Source of the DNA: Camillea tinctor
Lineage: Eukaryota; Ascomycota; Sordariomycetes; Xylariales; Xylariaceae
Length of the DNA stretch: 64,000 nt
Assembly: GCA_022578605.1 (NCBI GenBank)
Contig: MU394094.1
Span: forward strand, 1-64,000
Reading direction: 5' to 3'
Part shown: piece by piece, positions 1 to 12,100 of the stretch
How the letters are laid out: every line of letters begins with the position of its first letter
Position numbering within the stretch: position 1 is the stretch's first letter
Program-made: the position numbers and the translations under genes
Notes under the pieces: model-generated
Database searches by the model: none
What the model saw: only the letters and a program-made list of their open reading frames with translations
Told to the model about the DNA's origin: nothing

Positions 1-93
<93 letters not shown>
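1..93. repeat. (TTA)n microsatellite
   Basis: About 31 uninterrupted TTA units run from the first base of the window, so the tract probably extends beyond it. It is followed by T-rich sequence without genes. Confidence 0.97.
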
Positions 94-94
<1 letters not shown>

Positions 95-983
95 ATTTTT
101 TTTTTAACTTTTATATATGTATGTATTTATTAATATTAATAGTTGCTAACTTTTTATTACTAACTTGTCGCTGACATGTATACAGCCTATAAAAGATTTT
201 TACGCTTTCCCTATTCCAGGAATAGTTTTGCTTAATTGGCGGAGTTGCACTTACAGGCCTCCGTACAGGCTTTAACTGGGTGGAACAGGTCCGTGCAAAA
301 TGCCCGAGCTTATAACCACTCCTCGTACCGTCATGGCACCATCCGATCATTCAGATGGCATGCACCTATGTTTCGGGCAAATTATTTTACTAATTCGATC
401 ATTATATACCAGGCTGTCCCCCTTCCCCTCCTCACAACCATTAGAAACACTCCATCGATAAAGCCAAATACTCTAGAGGCTACCATACAATAGGAAATCT
501 CGTGATTTCTCAGCACCGGGTACTAGAGAGGTCCTCATCTACCGAATTTGTTCCGGGTAGACCGTGAGACTTCCGTGGAACGCCCTGAGTAGAGGCATTG
601 GTGTGAAAACATTCCGGGCATCATGCAAGCAGCCTTGCTATCCTACGCTGTCCTTAGTCTTTTCATTTCAGTATATATTGATTTACCTAGTACGCCGTGG
701 CCCTTTTTATACGTATAATGTAACCTAGGTACTTAAGTAATAGTCTTTTTAAGTAACGAGTGCATCGACTTTTAGACCTGATCTTGAGCTTTCCTACGAG
801 TGACAGGTTTAGGCGTGTGAATTGGAGTGACGGAATCTTGATATTTCATTTCAATAACAAATGTTGCCCATTCTGTAGAATAATGCATTACCGCGACACA
901 AAAAAAAAAGATAAAAGGGCGTCACTACATATGTTTTGCCACACGTAATTCGGTGTTGTTGGATAATGGTCAAAAAGTTACAT
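94..983. other. Gene-free interval
   Basis: AT-rich sequence with only short chance ORFs. It lies downstream of the minus-strand gene that ends at 984. No RNA gene or mobile element was recognised. Confidence 0.6.
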
Positions 984-1840
984 TTAAATATAAACCCTTT
1001 CAAGTAACCGTGGATCCCTTGAACCTACTAGTCGGAAGCGTGTAAGGTACATATGTGACGACAATTTGATACCGATTCTCTGTTTCTTTTCCCTCACTAT
1101 CTTCTGCCACTCCTGCCTTAGATCTCTCGGTGTCACACGCAACTGTGGTACACTGATTTCTGGACGCCCACCACAAGCAGCAATGAGTCTCTTGTTCTTC
1201 TCCTTTGCATACTCGAGTTCTCCTGGCTTATCCAGATCGAGGTGTTCATTTCCCCACTCTTCGGATAAGTCCATTCCGTCGACGAGATTTGTAAGATCCA
1301 GTTGCCGTTGCGTGTCTAGAAGGCTTTGGGCAAAAAGTTGGAGCTTAGGATACGGAATATTCTGCTGGCTCCTTTCCAAATCAGAAGTCCCCCACTGCAT
1401 GCAGTATTCGAATGCGGGTACGAGAAAAAAGAAGAAATTCACGCCTTTTAATGTATAGCGGGGGTAGGTATGCATTAAAGTGCGGATCTGAGGTTGGATT
1501 TTGACCCATGGTTCGTAAACCTCATTTAGCGGTTTAGACTGGAACATGGCCGATGCCTTGTCAAAATGATCGTCTGATACGCAGATTTGCCAATCCTATT
1601 CTCATTCAGTTTTCTGTATGGCAGTCCATGGCGGTGTATACTTACCATGGGAACTAGTTTAGCACCGTAATAATTCAGAGCATGACCTCCAGTGACACAG
1701 CAACATATACCTGCGTCCTCCAGTATCTTGATGATGTCGAGAACCTCTGTGATGCCGTGACCACTATAGCTGGCTGGTCTTGCGCCAGGCTTTGCTAGTA
1801 CGATACGTCCCGAAGTTGGGATGGGGCCCTCTAGAGGCAT
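984..1840 (-). CDS. Nucleotidyltransferase-fold protein, degenerate catalytic motif (hypothetical)
   Basis: Two exons on the minus strand, 1840-1646 and 1595-984, joined by a 50-nt intron (1596-1645; GTAAGT donor, AATAG acceptor, phase 0), give 268 aa. Residues 29-75 read as a minimal nucleotidyltransferase N-terminus: a helix (ITEVLDIIKILEDAG), a strand, the glycine motif TGGHAL (50-55), then DWQICV (66-71). Active enzymes of this superfamily carry a metal-binding D-x-D/E in the last motif; here the second acid is Gln68, so catalysis is doubtful. The C-terminal half (about 76-268) is helical and charged, with a KEKNKR segment and a basic end (REKKQR), and I do not recognise a domain there. 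The gene is head to head with another NTase-fold gene at 2598. A biochemical role cannot be assigned. The gene structure is confident, the fold assignment moderate. Confidence 0.72.
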
Positions 1841-2597
1841 GGTGGGATATTAGATGGTCGAGATAGCAAGATTTATTTCTGAATGTTACCGTGTAAGTAG
1901 GTAGGTAAGAGTTGTGCTAACTAGGTGCCGCCTGATTAGTAGGCTAGATTGGGAGATACTAACCAAAGAGGAAGGGGGATTTTAGCTAAACAAACCCGTA
2001 TGGAATTGTAGGTAGGGCTAACACTAGCTGCCTAGGTATGTAGCAATCAAAAAGGTACAATACCTAAAGTACCTAGTAACCAAGAAGCAGTGAATTATTA
2101 GCGTTCGCCCTTTGCCACAATATATGTCAGCATGCATTGAATGATTCTAGTTACGGGTCACCTCTGGAGTCACGTGCACTCGCGTGACCACACCACCTAG
2201 AGTAACTGCGGAGTAGGCAAGATTAGCAGGTAATCTACCTAACTACCTAGGTTAGGTAACCTAGGTAACTAGATAATAACTAAAGAGTTACCTAGGTAGG
2301 TTACTATGTACCTAGTCACGCTCATAATACTATACTAATATACTAACCTAAGGCACCTTTTACCAACAATACTACCTATGCCTAGATGAACCCTCACTTG
2401 TGATTTTGAGATCCAAATATCTGACTTACTCTTGATTAGGTATGTGACTTACATGATTAAATCTCCCGACCTACATTTTACTTACTGTCAACATTCCCAG
2501 GTCATCAAGTTACCCTACCCACAAGTGATTAGAGACTACCTAGGTAGTGACAGAAAACTTTCTCCTATATCTTGGGTTACCATAGTCTGCCGCTTTT
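1841..2597. other. Shared divergent intergenic region of the NTase-fold pair
   Basis: 757 bp separates the two divergent start codons and must contain both promoters unless transcripts overlap. It is crowded with CCTAGGTA and TAGGTA words and includes a hairpin at 2259-2297. No TATA or other factor site can be assigned with confidence. Confidence 0.55.
2259..2297. repeat. Perfect 12-bp inverted repeat (hairpin)
   Basis: ACCTAGGTAACT at 2259-2270 is exactly reverse-complementary to AGTTACCTAGGT at 2286-2297, with a 15-nt AT-rich loop. It lies about 300 bp upstream of the plus-strand gene and 420 bp upstream of the minus-strand gene. It is built from the dispersed CCTAGGTA word. Confidence 0.8.
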
Positions 2598-3443
2598 ATG
2601 TCTTCCCAACAAATCACGCGCGGCGGAGAATACACAGATGAAAGCCTTGAACAACTGGAGCTGAAATCTACGGAAGCAAGTCAGGATCATCTATATTATG
2701 CACTCGACTATGTTGTTAAGATGCTGGATGATGCAGGGATCAAATATGCTGTGATGGGTGGCGTGAGCATGCAGCTTCGTGGTTTCTATGAACGTACTAC
2801 TCAAGACATAGATCTAGCTGTTGACGTGAAGATGCGTGATCTGCTTTCCATGTTGGCTCAGCATGGCAGGTAGGTTACCTGGTTCTTGATTTCAACTAAG
2901 TTTGCGTCCTTATACTTACACAAAAATATAGGATCTGGCGGCCACGTCCAATCGCAGCTTCGACTGGAGTTGCTCGTTGCTTCGTGTTGACAGGACCCGA
3001 ATACGAGGAAAACCTTCCTACATCAATCCCTGTGGAAGTGGATTTCATATTAAGCGGTATTCATCTATTCTTCCTCAACTCAAGGACACCAAAAATGACT
3101 AATACTAGATATTTAAGGTAATCTCGGTGCCCCTAAAGATATTACGCGAGGGTCGATTAGGATGGACGTGGTTACTCCGTTGGGAGTCCGGGGTTACAAT
3201 ATCCTCAATTTAATGAGCATTTTCACAGCTAAGTTACGATCGTACAGTACAAGATGGGCAGAGAAAGACTATAGTGATTTAGAATGGATGGTGTTCAATC
3301 ACAGTCAAGAGGTCGAGGGCTTCGCGGATGATCTGAACTGGGATGAGAGACATGCTTTTATAAATGGCGTAGCTGAATCCGGAAATTACAGCGAAGAGGG
3401 TCTCAACTTTATACGTCGAACGCTTCACCTGGCTGAACGATAG
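2598..3443 (+). CDS. Nucleotidyltransferase-fold protein with intact acidic triad (hypothetical)
   Basis: Three exons: 2598-2869, 2932-3056 and 3118-3443. The introns are 62 nt and 61 nt; the second has a clear GACTAATAC branch point. The product is 240 aa. Residues 30-75 carry the nucleotidyltransferase signature: MGGVSMQLRG (53-62) followed by TQDIDLAVD, which supplies the paired aspartates Asp70 and Asp72. VEVDFIL places a third acidic residue, Asp128, on a later strand. This matches the three-acid metal site of the minimal NTase superfamily (MNT/AbiEii-like and kanamycin NTase-like), so catalysis is plausible, unlike the divergent neighbour. The C-terminal half (about 145-240) is helical with an AKLRSYSTRWAEKDYSD segment, common in such NTases. 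The substrate is unknown. The start ATG was chosen because it is the first in frame and the next follows the conserved region. Confidence 0.77.
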
Positions 3444-4845
3444 TGGTTTATAATAGACTAGGGCGCATTATGTCCCGTTCCTGAGTCCAGTTTGTGTTTG
3501 ACTAGGTTAATATAGTCCTTGCATGATGTTTTTAGGTTCTCAATGGAAGCTGAGATGATAGTGTTTCTTCAGAATATTTTGATTTGACTTACCTTGGCTA
3601 GGTAATTGTATAGATAATCGCACCAAGGGACCCGGTATAGGCGTATCAGTTTTGTGACTATGGAATACAAATACACTGAGCCTCTCTCTCTCTCTCTCTC
3701 GTCATTGGGACAGGTATCCTCGCCACATATGTCAAACGACTCGTAGTTCCGCACCACGATGAAACGGTGAAGCATAAGCAGGTTTCCCTTAAAGAAAAAG
3801 CTGAATTGTTTAATCTATAACAACACACACTTCTTCTAAAGCCACAAGTATAAGGCCTAACAAATACACCCTAGTGTAGCGAACCTTGCATTGTCCTGCT
3901 TAGCTGACTAAAAGAGCAGCAGATGTGAAGATTGGGTAACAAATAATATATAATGATCAAGTCTCGAGTCATGATACAACGTAGACCCCTCGGGTTTAAA
4001 AAGCAATGTTGTTTACATGTAGGTAGATACCAGTGCATATGCATACAACCTACTTAATTGTAAGTTAATATGGGGCGGTCGTGACAGAAAAGGGTTAGTT
4101 TATATATGTATTTGGTACATATAATAGTTTCTAGGGCTAGATACCTTCCTTATTAGTACCTAGGTAGGTAGGTCTACAATTAAATAATATATTCATTATT
4201 CACGTGAAATATCAATCCATTCCCACCTGGGGTTATACTGAATAATGTTCTTTATATGGCTGAATGCTTAACCTAGAGCAGTTTCAAACAACACAGTGGC
4301 CATGCCAGTGGTACATTTTAGACATATTTCTCTCTCATAAACAAGAAACTTGCGTTCCATTCGTGCCTTGGATGAGGCCTGTGCTAAATTGGACCATATG
4401 TCAATGCGGGCCATCTTTAGCTTGCCGGGAGCTTGTTCCTAAGGTTGCGGGAAGGGGGGACCATTGTTGATGCGTTCAGCAGCCTTTAGATCTAGGCTTC
4501 AATGGTCATCATATCATTGAGTCTCTTTCAAGTAGAGTTTGCATCGATTTAACTTCCATGTGGCTCCATATACCAACATAGGTTAGGCCCAAGCTTAAAA
4601 GCTTCTCTGGTTGGCGGGTTTATCAACCTCAAGACGTACTAAAGGTAGACATACTATGTGAATATTTCCCCAAGATGCATTGTGAGGTGAATATTAAGCA
4701 TTAATAGTAGGTGTGGCATTATAATGTCATAGAATCGTCTCTTGAGCGGTCTAAATATGCCACTATGATTTTCATAGGTACCGATTGTGTTGTTCGCACC
4801 AGAAATACTATGTATGTCGTGCATATTCCCCACTATTTTGCTTTA
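3444..4845. other. Gene-free interval
   Basis: AT-rich sequence holding a (CT)n microsatellite at 3682-3700 and a TACCTAGGTAGGTAGG word near 4158. Short ORFs here have no recognisable content. It ends at the TA flanking the inverted-repeat element. Confidence 0.55.
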
Positions 4846-5431
4846 CACTCGTTTCGAAACGAGCTGTCGCCCCCCACATTTTTTTCTACTCACACACACA
4901 CACTTTTTCATTAACATTACTTTTTATCATTTTTTAACATAACTTCGCAACAACATAGCTATACACAAAAACCCATATATTAAAATGAAGCTCTTTTTAT
5001 TGCGAACATAATGATATAAATATTTTTAAACTAGCTTAAATATTCATGTAAATGCAAGTAATTATGTTATATTTTTTATAATGACTACATTTTGTTGTTG
5101 ATTACCCCGCATAACATTTATATTACCCCGCTATAAAAGCGTTTCTTTGCCAACTATAAAACATTTACGTAATGTAAACAAATAAACTACAGCAATTATA
5201 AGAAATATAGCATAATTACTTGTATTTATATCAATATTAAAGCTAGTTTAAAAATATTTATATCATTATACTCGCAATAAAAAGAGCTTTATTTTGATAT
5301 ATGGGTTTTTGTGTATAGCTATATTGTTGCGAAGTTATGTTAAAAAATGATAAAAAGTGATGTTAATGAAAAAGTTGTGTGTGTGTGAGTAAAAAAAATG
5401 TGGGGGGCGACAGCTCGTTTCGAAACGAGTG
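4846..5431. mobile_element. MITE-like foldback element, about 250-bp terminal inverted repeats, TA flanks
   Basis: The two ends are near-identical inverted repeats of about 250 bp each (about 4846-5100 and 5180-5431) around an 80-bp centre that contains two ATTACCCCGC copies. Both termini begin CACTCGTTTCGAAACGAG, which itself contains the perfect 16-bp palindrome CTCGTTTCGAAACGAG, then continue into GCTGTCGCCCCCCACATT. TA dinucleotides flank the element (4844-4845 and 5432-5433), as expected for Tc1/mariner-type insertion, where TA is duplicated. There is no coding capacity, so it must depend on a transposase supplied elsewhere. Most mismatches between the arms are C/T or G/A transitions, compatible with age or repeat-induced mutation. 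The superfamily assignment rests only on the TA flanks and is provisional. Confidence 0.85.
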
Positions 5432-8366
5432 TACATGATGTATCTCTTCTTTGAGCTCTCGCATTGGTATTCGGTGCTAACTACGGCTTTAACATCTGCT
5501 AGATCGTGTTGAGCCTTTTTGGCATTCTCACGGGAATGTTGACATATTTATGTAGTGACCCTTAACACTGCGTCTACGAAAACCTAGGTTAGTACAAAAC
5601 AATGATGACAATAATGAAACCGACTTCTGTCTACCGCTAGTCATCGCGGGGACTTTCGTTGTGTCTATCGGCCTCTCCCTCTTTGCTTGACTAGTATACC
5701 CATGCGTTCATTGGGTCGTGGGATGCGCGTTCGTTAATTAGTATATATGCTATCTTTAATGTCTTGACGTATACTGGTTTGTTATACATGGACACTGCTT
5801 TCCCCCTCTTTGAAACGCCAATGTAGAATAAATTGGGATCTCAGCGGGTATCGATTTTATTCATTCTCAACATTAGCATGATACTATTGCCGTGTTTCAT
5901 TTTTCGGTATGGTGGAGAGCTACTGAGAAGGAGTGACTTTGTTGCGATCCTTTTCGGTTTACTGGCTGCAAAACCATTTTAGTTGGATGTATATATTGGA
6001 CGAGCTGTAATAGTATCTAGACTACCATGTTAGGTGCTTTAGATACAAGAAAAAATAAATGTACTAAGTACTAGGTAGTTATAATGGTCTTTTCTAAGTT
6101 TATAAATAGTAACACACTTTATGTCACAATAAAGATCTTATTTTGATGGAGATTCGGTTGGTGATATTGCAATGCACATCTACCTCTTGATATCGCCATG
6201 GGATCCGCAGGACTTTGGTCCTCATTTTCTGACCATGAATTCCACACCTGGATCCAGTAGCCTCATTAGGAGATTTTAATATTATTAGATAGGAGTACTT
6301 TAGCTTGAGGCAGTAGAACACAAATACTAGGAATTGTCATACAGTTCTTGAACTTTATCAACTACGAAGGCCTTCTTAAACACTATACACTAACTATCCT
6401 ATAGTGTAATACTGATAAATATATGGTAGTGGTATAAACAATGAGAGTAATAATGATAACAATAATGATTTGATGACTTGAGTTCCACTGCATAATGTGC
6501 AGGGAACACTGGGTATCAACGGTGATGTGGATTGGCGATATGCACCAGGAACCGAACCACTAGGAGTGATGGTATGAGAAGATCAATATATTCAACGCAG
6601 GTACATACTATTTAATAGATTGAATAGACAGTTGGAGACATGCCATCCTAGTTACTGGTTAAGCCTAACATAGAAAAGAATTGATTGCCCTGTGGTGGCA
6701 TATTCTGCCAGCATATGGTAATTATGCGCACATCTCAAATTTTTTTCAAGGCAGCAGAGCGACTTTGAGGGAAATAAACCCCCCTCTCATATATCTTTTT
6801 AATTCCAAAACTAAAAGATAATATCATTTATCCTACATACGGTGTATTCATCAGTAATGAGTATTGATTCTCAAACATAAACTCTGCTTACACGAGCAAA
6901 ATGAGATTTTGATGAAGCTTCCCTTACGGGAAATAGCCTCTTGATTCAGAACGTGGAATGGACCCTGCATATTTGACAGTAGCCTGTCAGCAAGAGGGTG
7001 TGTGGAGGGAGAGAGGGTGAAATGGCCGAGATAACGCATTGGTATTATCTCACATTGGAATGCGACTTAAATCCCGTAGTTGCTCCCAAGATTTCCACTT
7101 TGTGGCTGATATGTGTAGAGGTCATGCCGAATGGCAGCTAGCTCGAGAAAGAGGCTGTAGTATATATTATCATGCCTTCGTTCGTCGTGAAGAATATCCT
7201 CTCCTATCAGCCTAGGTTCCTTTCACCATTTAAAATATCTGAATCGGGTAGATCTCACCATTGGAGTGCTTCTGCTACATTACGAGAAATCATCGTTCAA
7301 AAACTGCACTACGTATATATGCGTATAAGCAAGCATAGTCACTAAAGCTAACCAGTGTGGAATATTTGAAATACATGAAATATATAGATAACGTGGTCGC
7401 CACGCGATGTGAATCTCTACCTATCTGATAGCTTGTTTTTGCGGCGGTGGATTGAGAGGTTAGCGAAGGAAACATATTGAGTGCGTATATGATCTACGTG
7501 TAAGTCAATTCACTAGAATACGTAGGTTCTAGCAAACATGCTGCTATGTTCAATTGTGTCCTTTTTCCTCCATACAAGGGTCTTGATGTGTGTACCAGGG
7601 TAGGTAGTTATGCTTACACATTTTAGCTCTCTGTAAGTATTTGTAGTAAGACTTACTCCTATGTCGCAATGTGTGAGTAGTCCGGCTTGGGGTAACCATT
7701 TCCCCCTTTCTGGATATATTGCGACATTATCAAACTATCATATTCACTGCGGGTATTAGACCCGGGTCGTATATTTTCCCCAAGTCTCGGTTAGGTGTCT
7801 GACAAAATCATGGCGGTGGTGCATGGAGATGTTGAACAAAATGACATTATATGCAAAGGAGCTACCGGATCAAGAAGGACAAAACGACTAGAGTGCCAAC
7901 AGTATACCGTAAGCTACACATTACCGGCAGTTAGAGGTCGGTAGCAATCCCTGCAAAGTGACCATTCACAATACGACTCTACACTCACTACTACCTTACG
8001 AGAAAAATTACCTCTCAGCTATCTTCCAGCGACATTGGGCCACATGACGACAGCTTTTCGCCCAGGGCAGAGCTTGTCTTTTCAAGAGACTCATTCCAAA
8101 TAAAGCGAAAAGTTCCCTACTTCACCGGTAGCATATTTGAAATCCTACGAGTTGTTGACAAGCTAGAGCACAGTGGTATAGGAGTTACTGGGATGAAGAA
8201 TGACTACGTATAAGAGAAGAGAGAGAAAAATGCATCACGAAGAAAAGATTAAAAGGGCGTCTTCATCCTCTGCCAATATCACGAAAACTTTCTAGCAAAC
8301 AGCATCTTCTTTTATCATCCTTCACTCAACTTTACACATAACGTTTCTACATCACAAATAGTCAAG
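5432..8366. other. Gene-free interval, 2.9 kb
   Basis: AT-rich, stop-dense in all frames, with no ORF of recognisable content. It includes a small nested inverted repeat (7661-7727). The last 100 bp before 8367 are CT-rich and look like the leader of the HD-domain gene. Confidence 0.55.
7661..7727. repeat. Nested inverted repeat
   Basis: ATGTCGCAAT (7661-7670) and ATTGCGACAT (7718-7727) form a perfect 10-bp stem. Inside it, GGGGTAACCATTTCCCC can form a second, shorter stem. The 67-bp structure is isolated in a gene-free tract; it could be a decayed transposon end or chance. Confidence 0.55.
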
Positions 8367-9165
8367 ATGAAGGCTTCCGGTCTTGCTTTTCTACTTTGCG
8401 CTGTGACCACTGTGTCCGCCAAACCATTCTGGCCAAAGGGCAAGGGTTCACTCTCTACAACTACGATTGCAGGCGTCGAGGTTGTCGACACTCAGATCGT
8501 CCGTGATGCTCAGGCTGTAATCCGCAATATGACGGACTACCTCTACAAGCACCAAATGCGATCCTGGCTTTTCGGCGCAGCTATGTACAACGCTAATGAG
8601 ACTCTTAAATCTCAGGTCGACCTGGAGGTTCATGCTGTCGGCACTCTGCTCCACGATCTGGGTTGGGACATGACGCCTGGGTCTCCGTGGTTCACCCTCG
8701 ACCATCGGTTTGAAGTCGACGGTGCCATTGGCGCTCGCAAATTCATCCGGTCTCACCCCGATGGCCAGTTCTGGGATGAGCAAAGGGTTCAGCTAGTGTG
8801 GGACGGAATCGCTCTGCATGGAACTTCTAGCATCAGCGAGTATAAAGAAACCGACGTCGCTAACATCGTTCGGAGTATTGGTCTTGACTACAGAGGACCC
8901 GGCTTGGGTGTCACTCAGGAAGTTTACGACGCCATCGTGGCCGAGTTCCCCAACGATGATTTGATCAGAGGCACAAACGAGACCTTTGTGTTCTTCTGCG
9001 AGACCAAGCCCGATGTTACCTATGGTGAGTTTACCTGACAAGCGTGCATGATAGCAATCCTAACCATTACATACAGACACCTGGCTCCAGGGCTGGGGCG
9101 ACGAATTCATCCCGGGCTACTCCGCCGTCGGTCACCGTGCAGTTGACATGTATGTTCCTGAATAA
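8367..9165 (+). CDS. Secreted HD-domain protein, cyanamide-hydratase-like
   Basis: Exons 8367-9024 and 9077-9165 with a 52-nt intron (GTGAGT donor, ACATACAG acceptor) encode 248 aa. Residues 1-18 (MKASGLAFLLCAVTTVSA) are a classical signal peptide, so the product is predicted to enter the secretory pathway. The body is an HD-type metal phosphohydrolase fold: His89, then LLHDLGW with the His96-Asp97 pair, HRFEVDGA (113-120) and IALHGTSS with His151, an arrangement resembling the fungal cyanamide hydratase/Ddi2 group of HD proteins. Three N-glycosylation sequons (NMT, NET twice) agree with secretion. The second exon is short (29 residues) and ends VDMYVPE. The known cyanamide hydratases hydrate cyanamide to urea; whether this secreted relative does so is not known. 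The start ATG is supported by the signal peptide and a pyrimidine-rich leader. Confidence 0.85.
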
Positions 9166-12100
9166 GCAAGCGGAGACCGGAAACCGGGAGCGGGGAGCGA
9201 ACGGCAGATGGATTTATGTTTTACTTTCATTGTATGTAGTGTGAGAATGTAGATAGAAGAATCTAGTAAAATCTGGAGTAGGGTAGTGGTTTGCAGGGAT
9301 TGTGACAGCAAAAGTACTCCGCAACAGGGCTGGTGGGAATCCTACAGCAGTATATATAGTAGACGATAGGAACGAAGGCATTTTCCCGCATCTTAGGCCG
9401 TTCTTAATCCATGCATCTGTACTTTCTTGAAGAGAATTCTGAACGACGATCCGGCTTTGATCAATGTTGTAGTGCTATCTTATTAGGTGAAATGAAAGAA
9501 TGTAATTATCCTTAAACAGGCTCATCCGGTCTACGATAAGCTTGCGGATGAAAATAACAGGTGAATCTTAACCTTTCACATCATCTATCTAGGTGGGTTT
9601 TCGTAGGAGCGCAGTATCAACCCCTGCCATGCACACTGTCCAGCATCCGAAGGATTAAAATCTCCTACATAACTAGCGAGAGACTCCAGTTCAAGGAAGC
9701 AATTCCTACGGCTTCTTGAATATAGGGATAAACATTGGTCCCAAAAATCTTTACTGCAACGCTAATTTCTGATTTTGGTAGGTGTTTAGGCTGTGCTATC
9801 TACCCTGTCAGCCCGTCAGATATGGATGAGGATTTCTCGGAGTGTCGTGATAGCCCGTCTTACCTGATGGGACTTTTCTCACGGCCAGGTTCGTATTAAA
9901 TGCTACTACTACGTAGCACCTTAGGTAGAATTAGTGACAATTCTATTACATTAATTCAATATTTCCAGGCAAAGGAGACCCCGTATATCATCGTACAGGA
10001 CTCCCCGCAGTGATATTTTTAAATAGAGTTCACAGCACTGGAACCATCCGCTTATACTCTATCATCTAACCAATGACTCCTATTAGTCAAACGGCGATGA
10101 CAGTTGACTCTAAAGAGATAGCACCCATCAGGTGTCATAACGATTTGATGGTGTAAATCATCAATATTCTTAGATTCCAATGGGCGCCCCATTGAACAAC
10201 CATACTTAAAAAGTGCTGCCTATAGAAAGAGCAGAAGGATTGGTTTATATCCATGACACCGGCGGTGGCGCATCAAGCATCAGGAAACCAAACCTGGAAC
10301 CTTCTGACCAGAAAAAGCAGATCAGGCAGCTAAACTAACTGCGCTGAATGTTCAAAGCTTTGCCGCAGATGTGCGCTATACAAACGGTATACCACTGGAA
10401 TATTATCTTCCAAGGCTGCCGTTACGAAACACGCATTTAAATGCTTACCATAGTAAAAGTATGGTATTCAACTCAATGCGTCTTATAAGGAGCTCGATTT
10501 ATACTTGTTTATACTATATTTCCTAGAGTAAGGCATCACATGGTGAGTTTATGCGCTAGAAGAGGCTACCCGCTACAAACCAGCAGAAGTCCGAACAATA
10601 TATGTTGTTTGAACATATAGAAGTAATAAGAAAATTGCGATACACTATGTTAGGCAATGCTATCATGTTAGGGCAAGACCTCTGAACACCTCAGATGGCC
10701 AGTATGTTGGTTAGACATGAGGCAGCTGAACAGGATTGCTATATGTGGCTTACAACTAGATTCTCAGTAGTATTGTATACTATAGGGCAGTAATGTTTTG
10801 GAATTTTATTTACTATTCAACCATCATGTGGTTCTAGATAATCAGTGCAGCGAGATATCTGCGGAAATAGTGTACCTTTTTCGTTCATGAACCGCGCCGT
10901 CTTACCACAGAACATCAAACTTGACTCTTGGCATAGCTTAAGTGAATGAATATGGCGAACACATATCTTTTCCTATTACGCCTTTCTTGGAGTTTGTTCT
11001 GGACCCTTGTTTTCCCAACTGGTGAGAGCAACGCCGAAATCCGAAAGGGATCACATCAATGAGGGAATAGGGATTAACTATGGATGGAACCTCTGGTGGA
11101 ATGACAGCGCTCTTGGTGTGTTGATAACCTCAAATCCTAGAGTTCTGAAGTGTATGCTGTCTACAGACTTCAGTCGTTGAGAGAGGTAGCTACTTCATCT
11201 AGTGATAACGATCTTCTACAGAAAATGTATTTGAGAATATAGACTAGGCTAGACAGACTGGCATGCCTAGTGAAATGATGGATATATGAATTAAAAATAC
11301 CAGGAGGTGTTTAGGTAGGTTAAGTTAATGGATAATACGGCAAAAGTAGTCAAAAGCTATTAGATTTGATCTATGCTGATGCTTCTTATCAACACTAACC
11401 AATATATTCTAGTTTCGATACTCAGGCTAGTAGTCATTGTGCTCTCGCTTTATATCACAGGTATATTGATTGGGTAGTACATAGATGATTCCCTTATGAG
11501 AGGACTTCCTCATAAGTACACCCCCTAGAATGAATATCTTCTAAACTTCCTAATCGTATATATATAAGTGACTAATACTATACCGGGGAGCAAGTAATGC
11601 AACATCCAAGGCAGTTAGTAATGTCTGAGGATATGTAAAAGAATAGGAACCGACAGCAAATATTCAGAGCCTAGGCTAACCTAAAACCTCAACAGGATTA
11701 TGGCATCAAAGCCAAGCCAGTTACACTGTTATCTAGAAATTCTTTTTCTTCAAGTCCTAACAATAGGGGTATTAATAAAACCTAGCCATACCACACATTA
11801 CAGGTGAATTTGGGTAAACCGGCATCACACTAAGGACACAACTGTCATAAAAACACCAGATAAGTTTCTATAATATTGGGATTGTTCTCTCTAATAAGCT
11901 GCCTAGACCCCAACAATATCTCAGAAAGGAGGTCAACACTATATATGGGAGACTAAGCAAATGCTTAGATAATCACTATGTTGTTGTACAAGGAATTCAG
12001 AACTACAACTACTAGGTATGTATGTTGCAGCTGTATATCCAGGTACCATATATAGGGGAACGCATTCTCTGTTCCACCTAACTCTTGACATTCTGTTGGA

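Noticed and set aside
911..8260. Shared AAAAGGGCGTC near 914 and 8251
   Set aside because: One short match in two unrelated contexts is not enough to claim a regulatory element.
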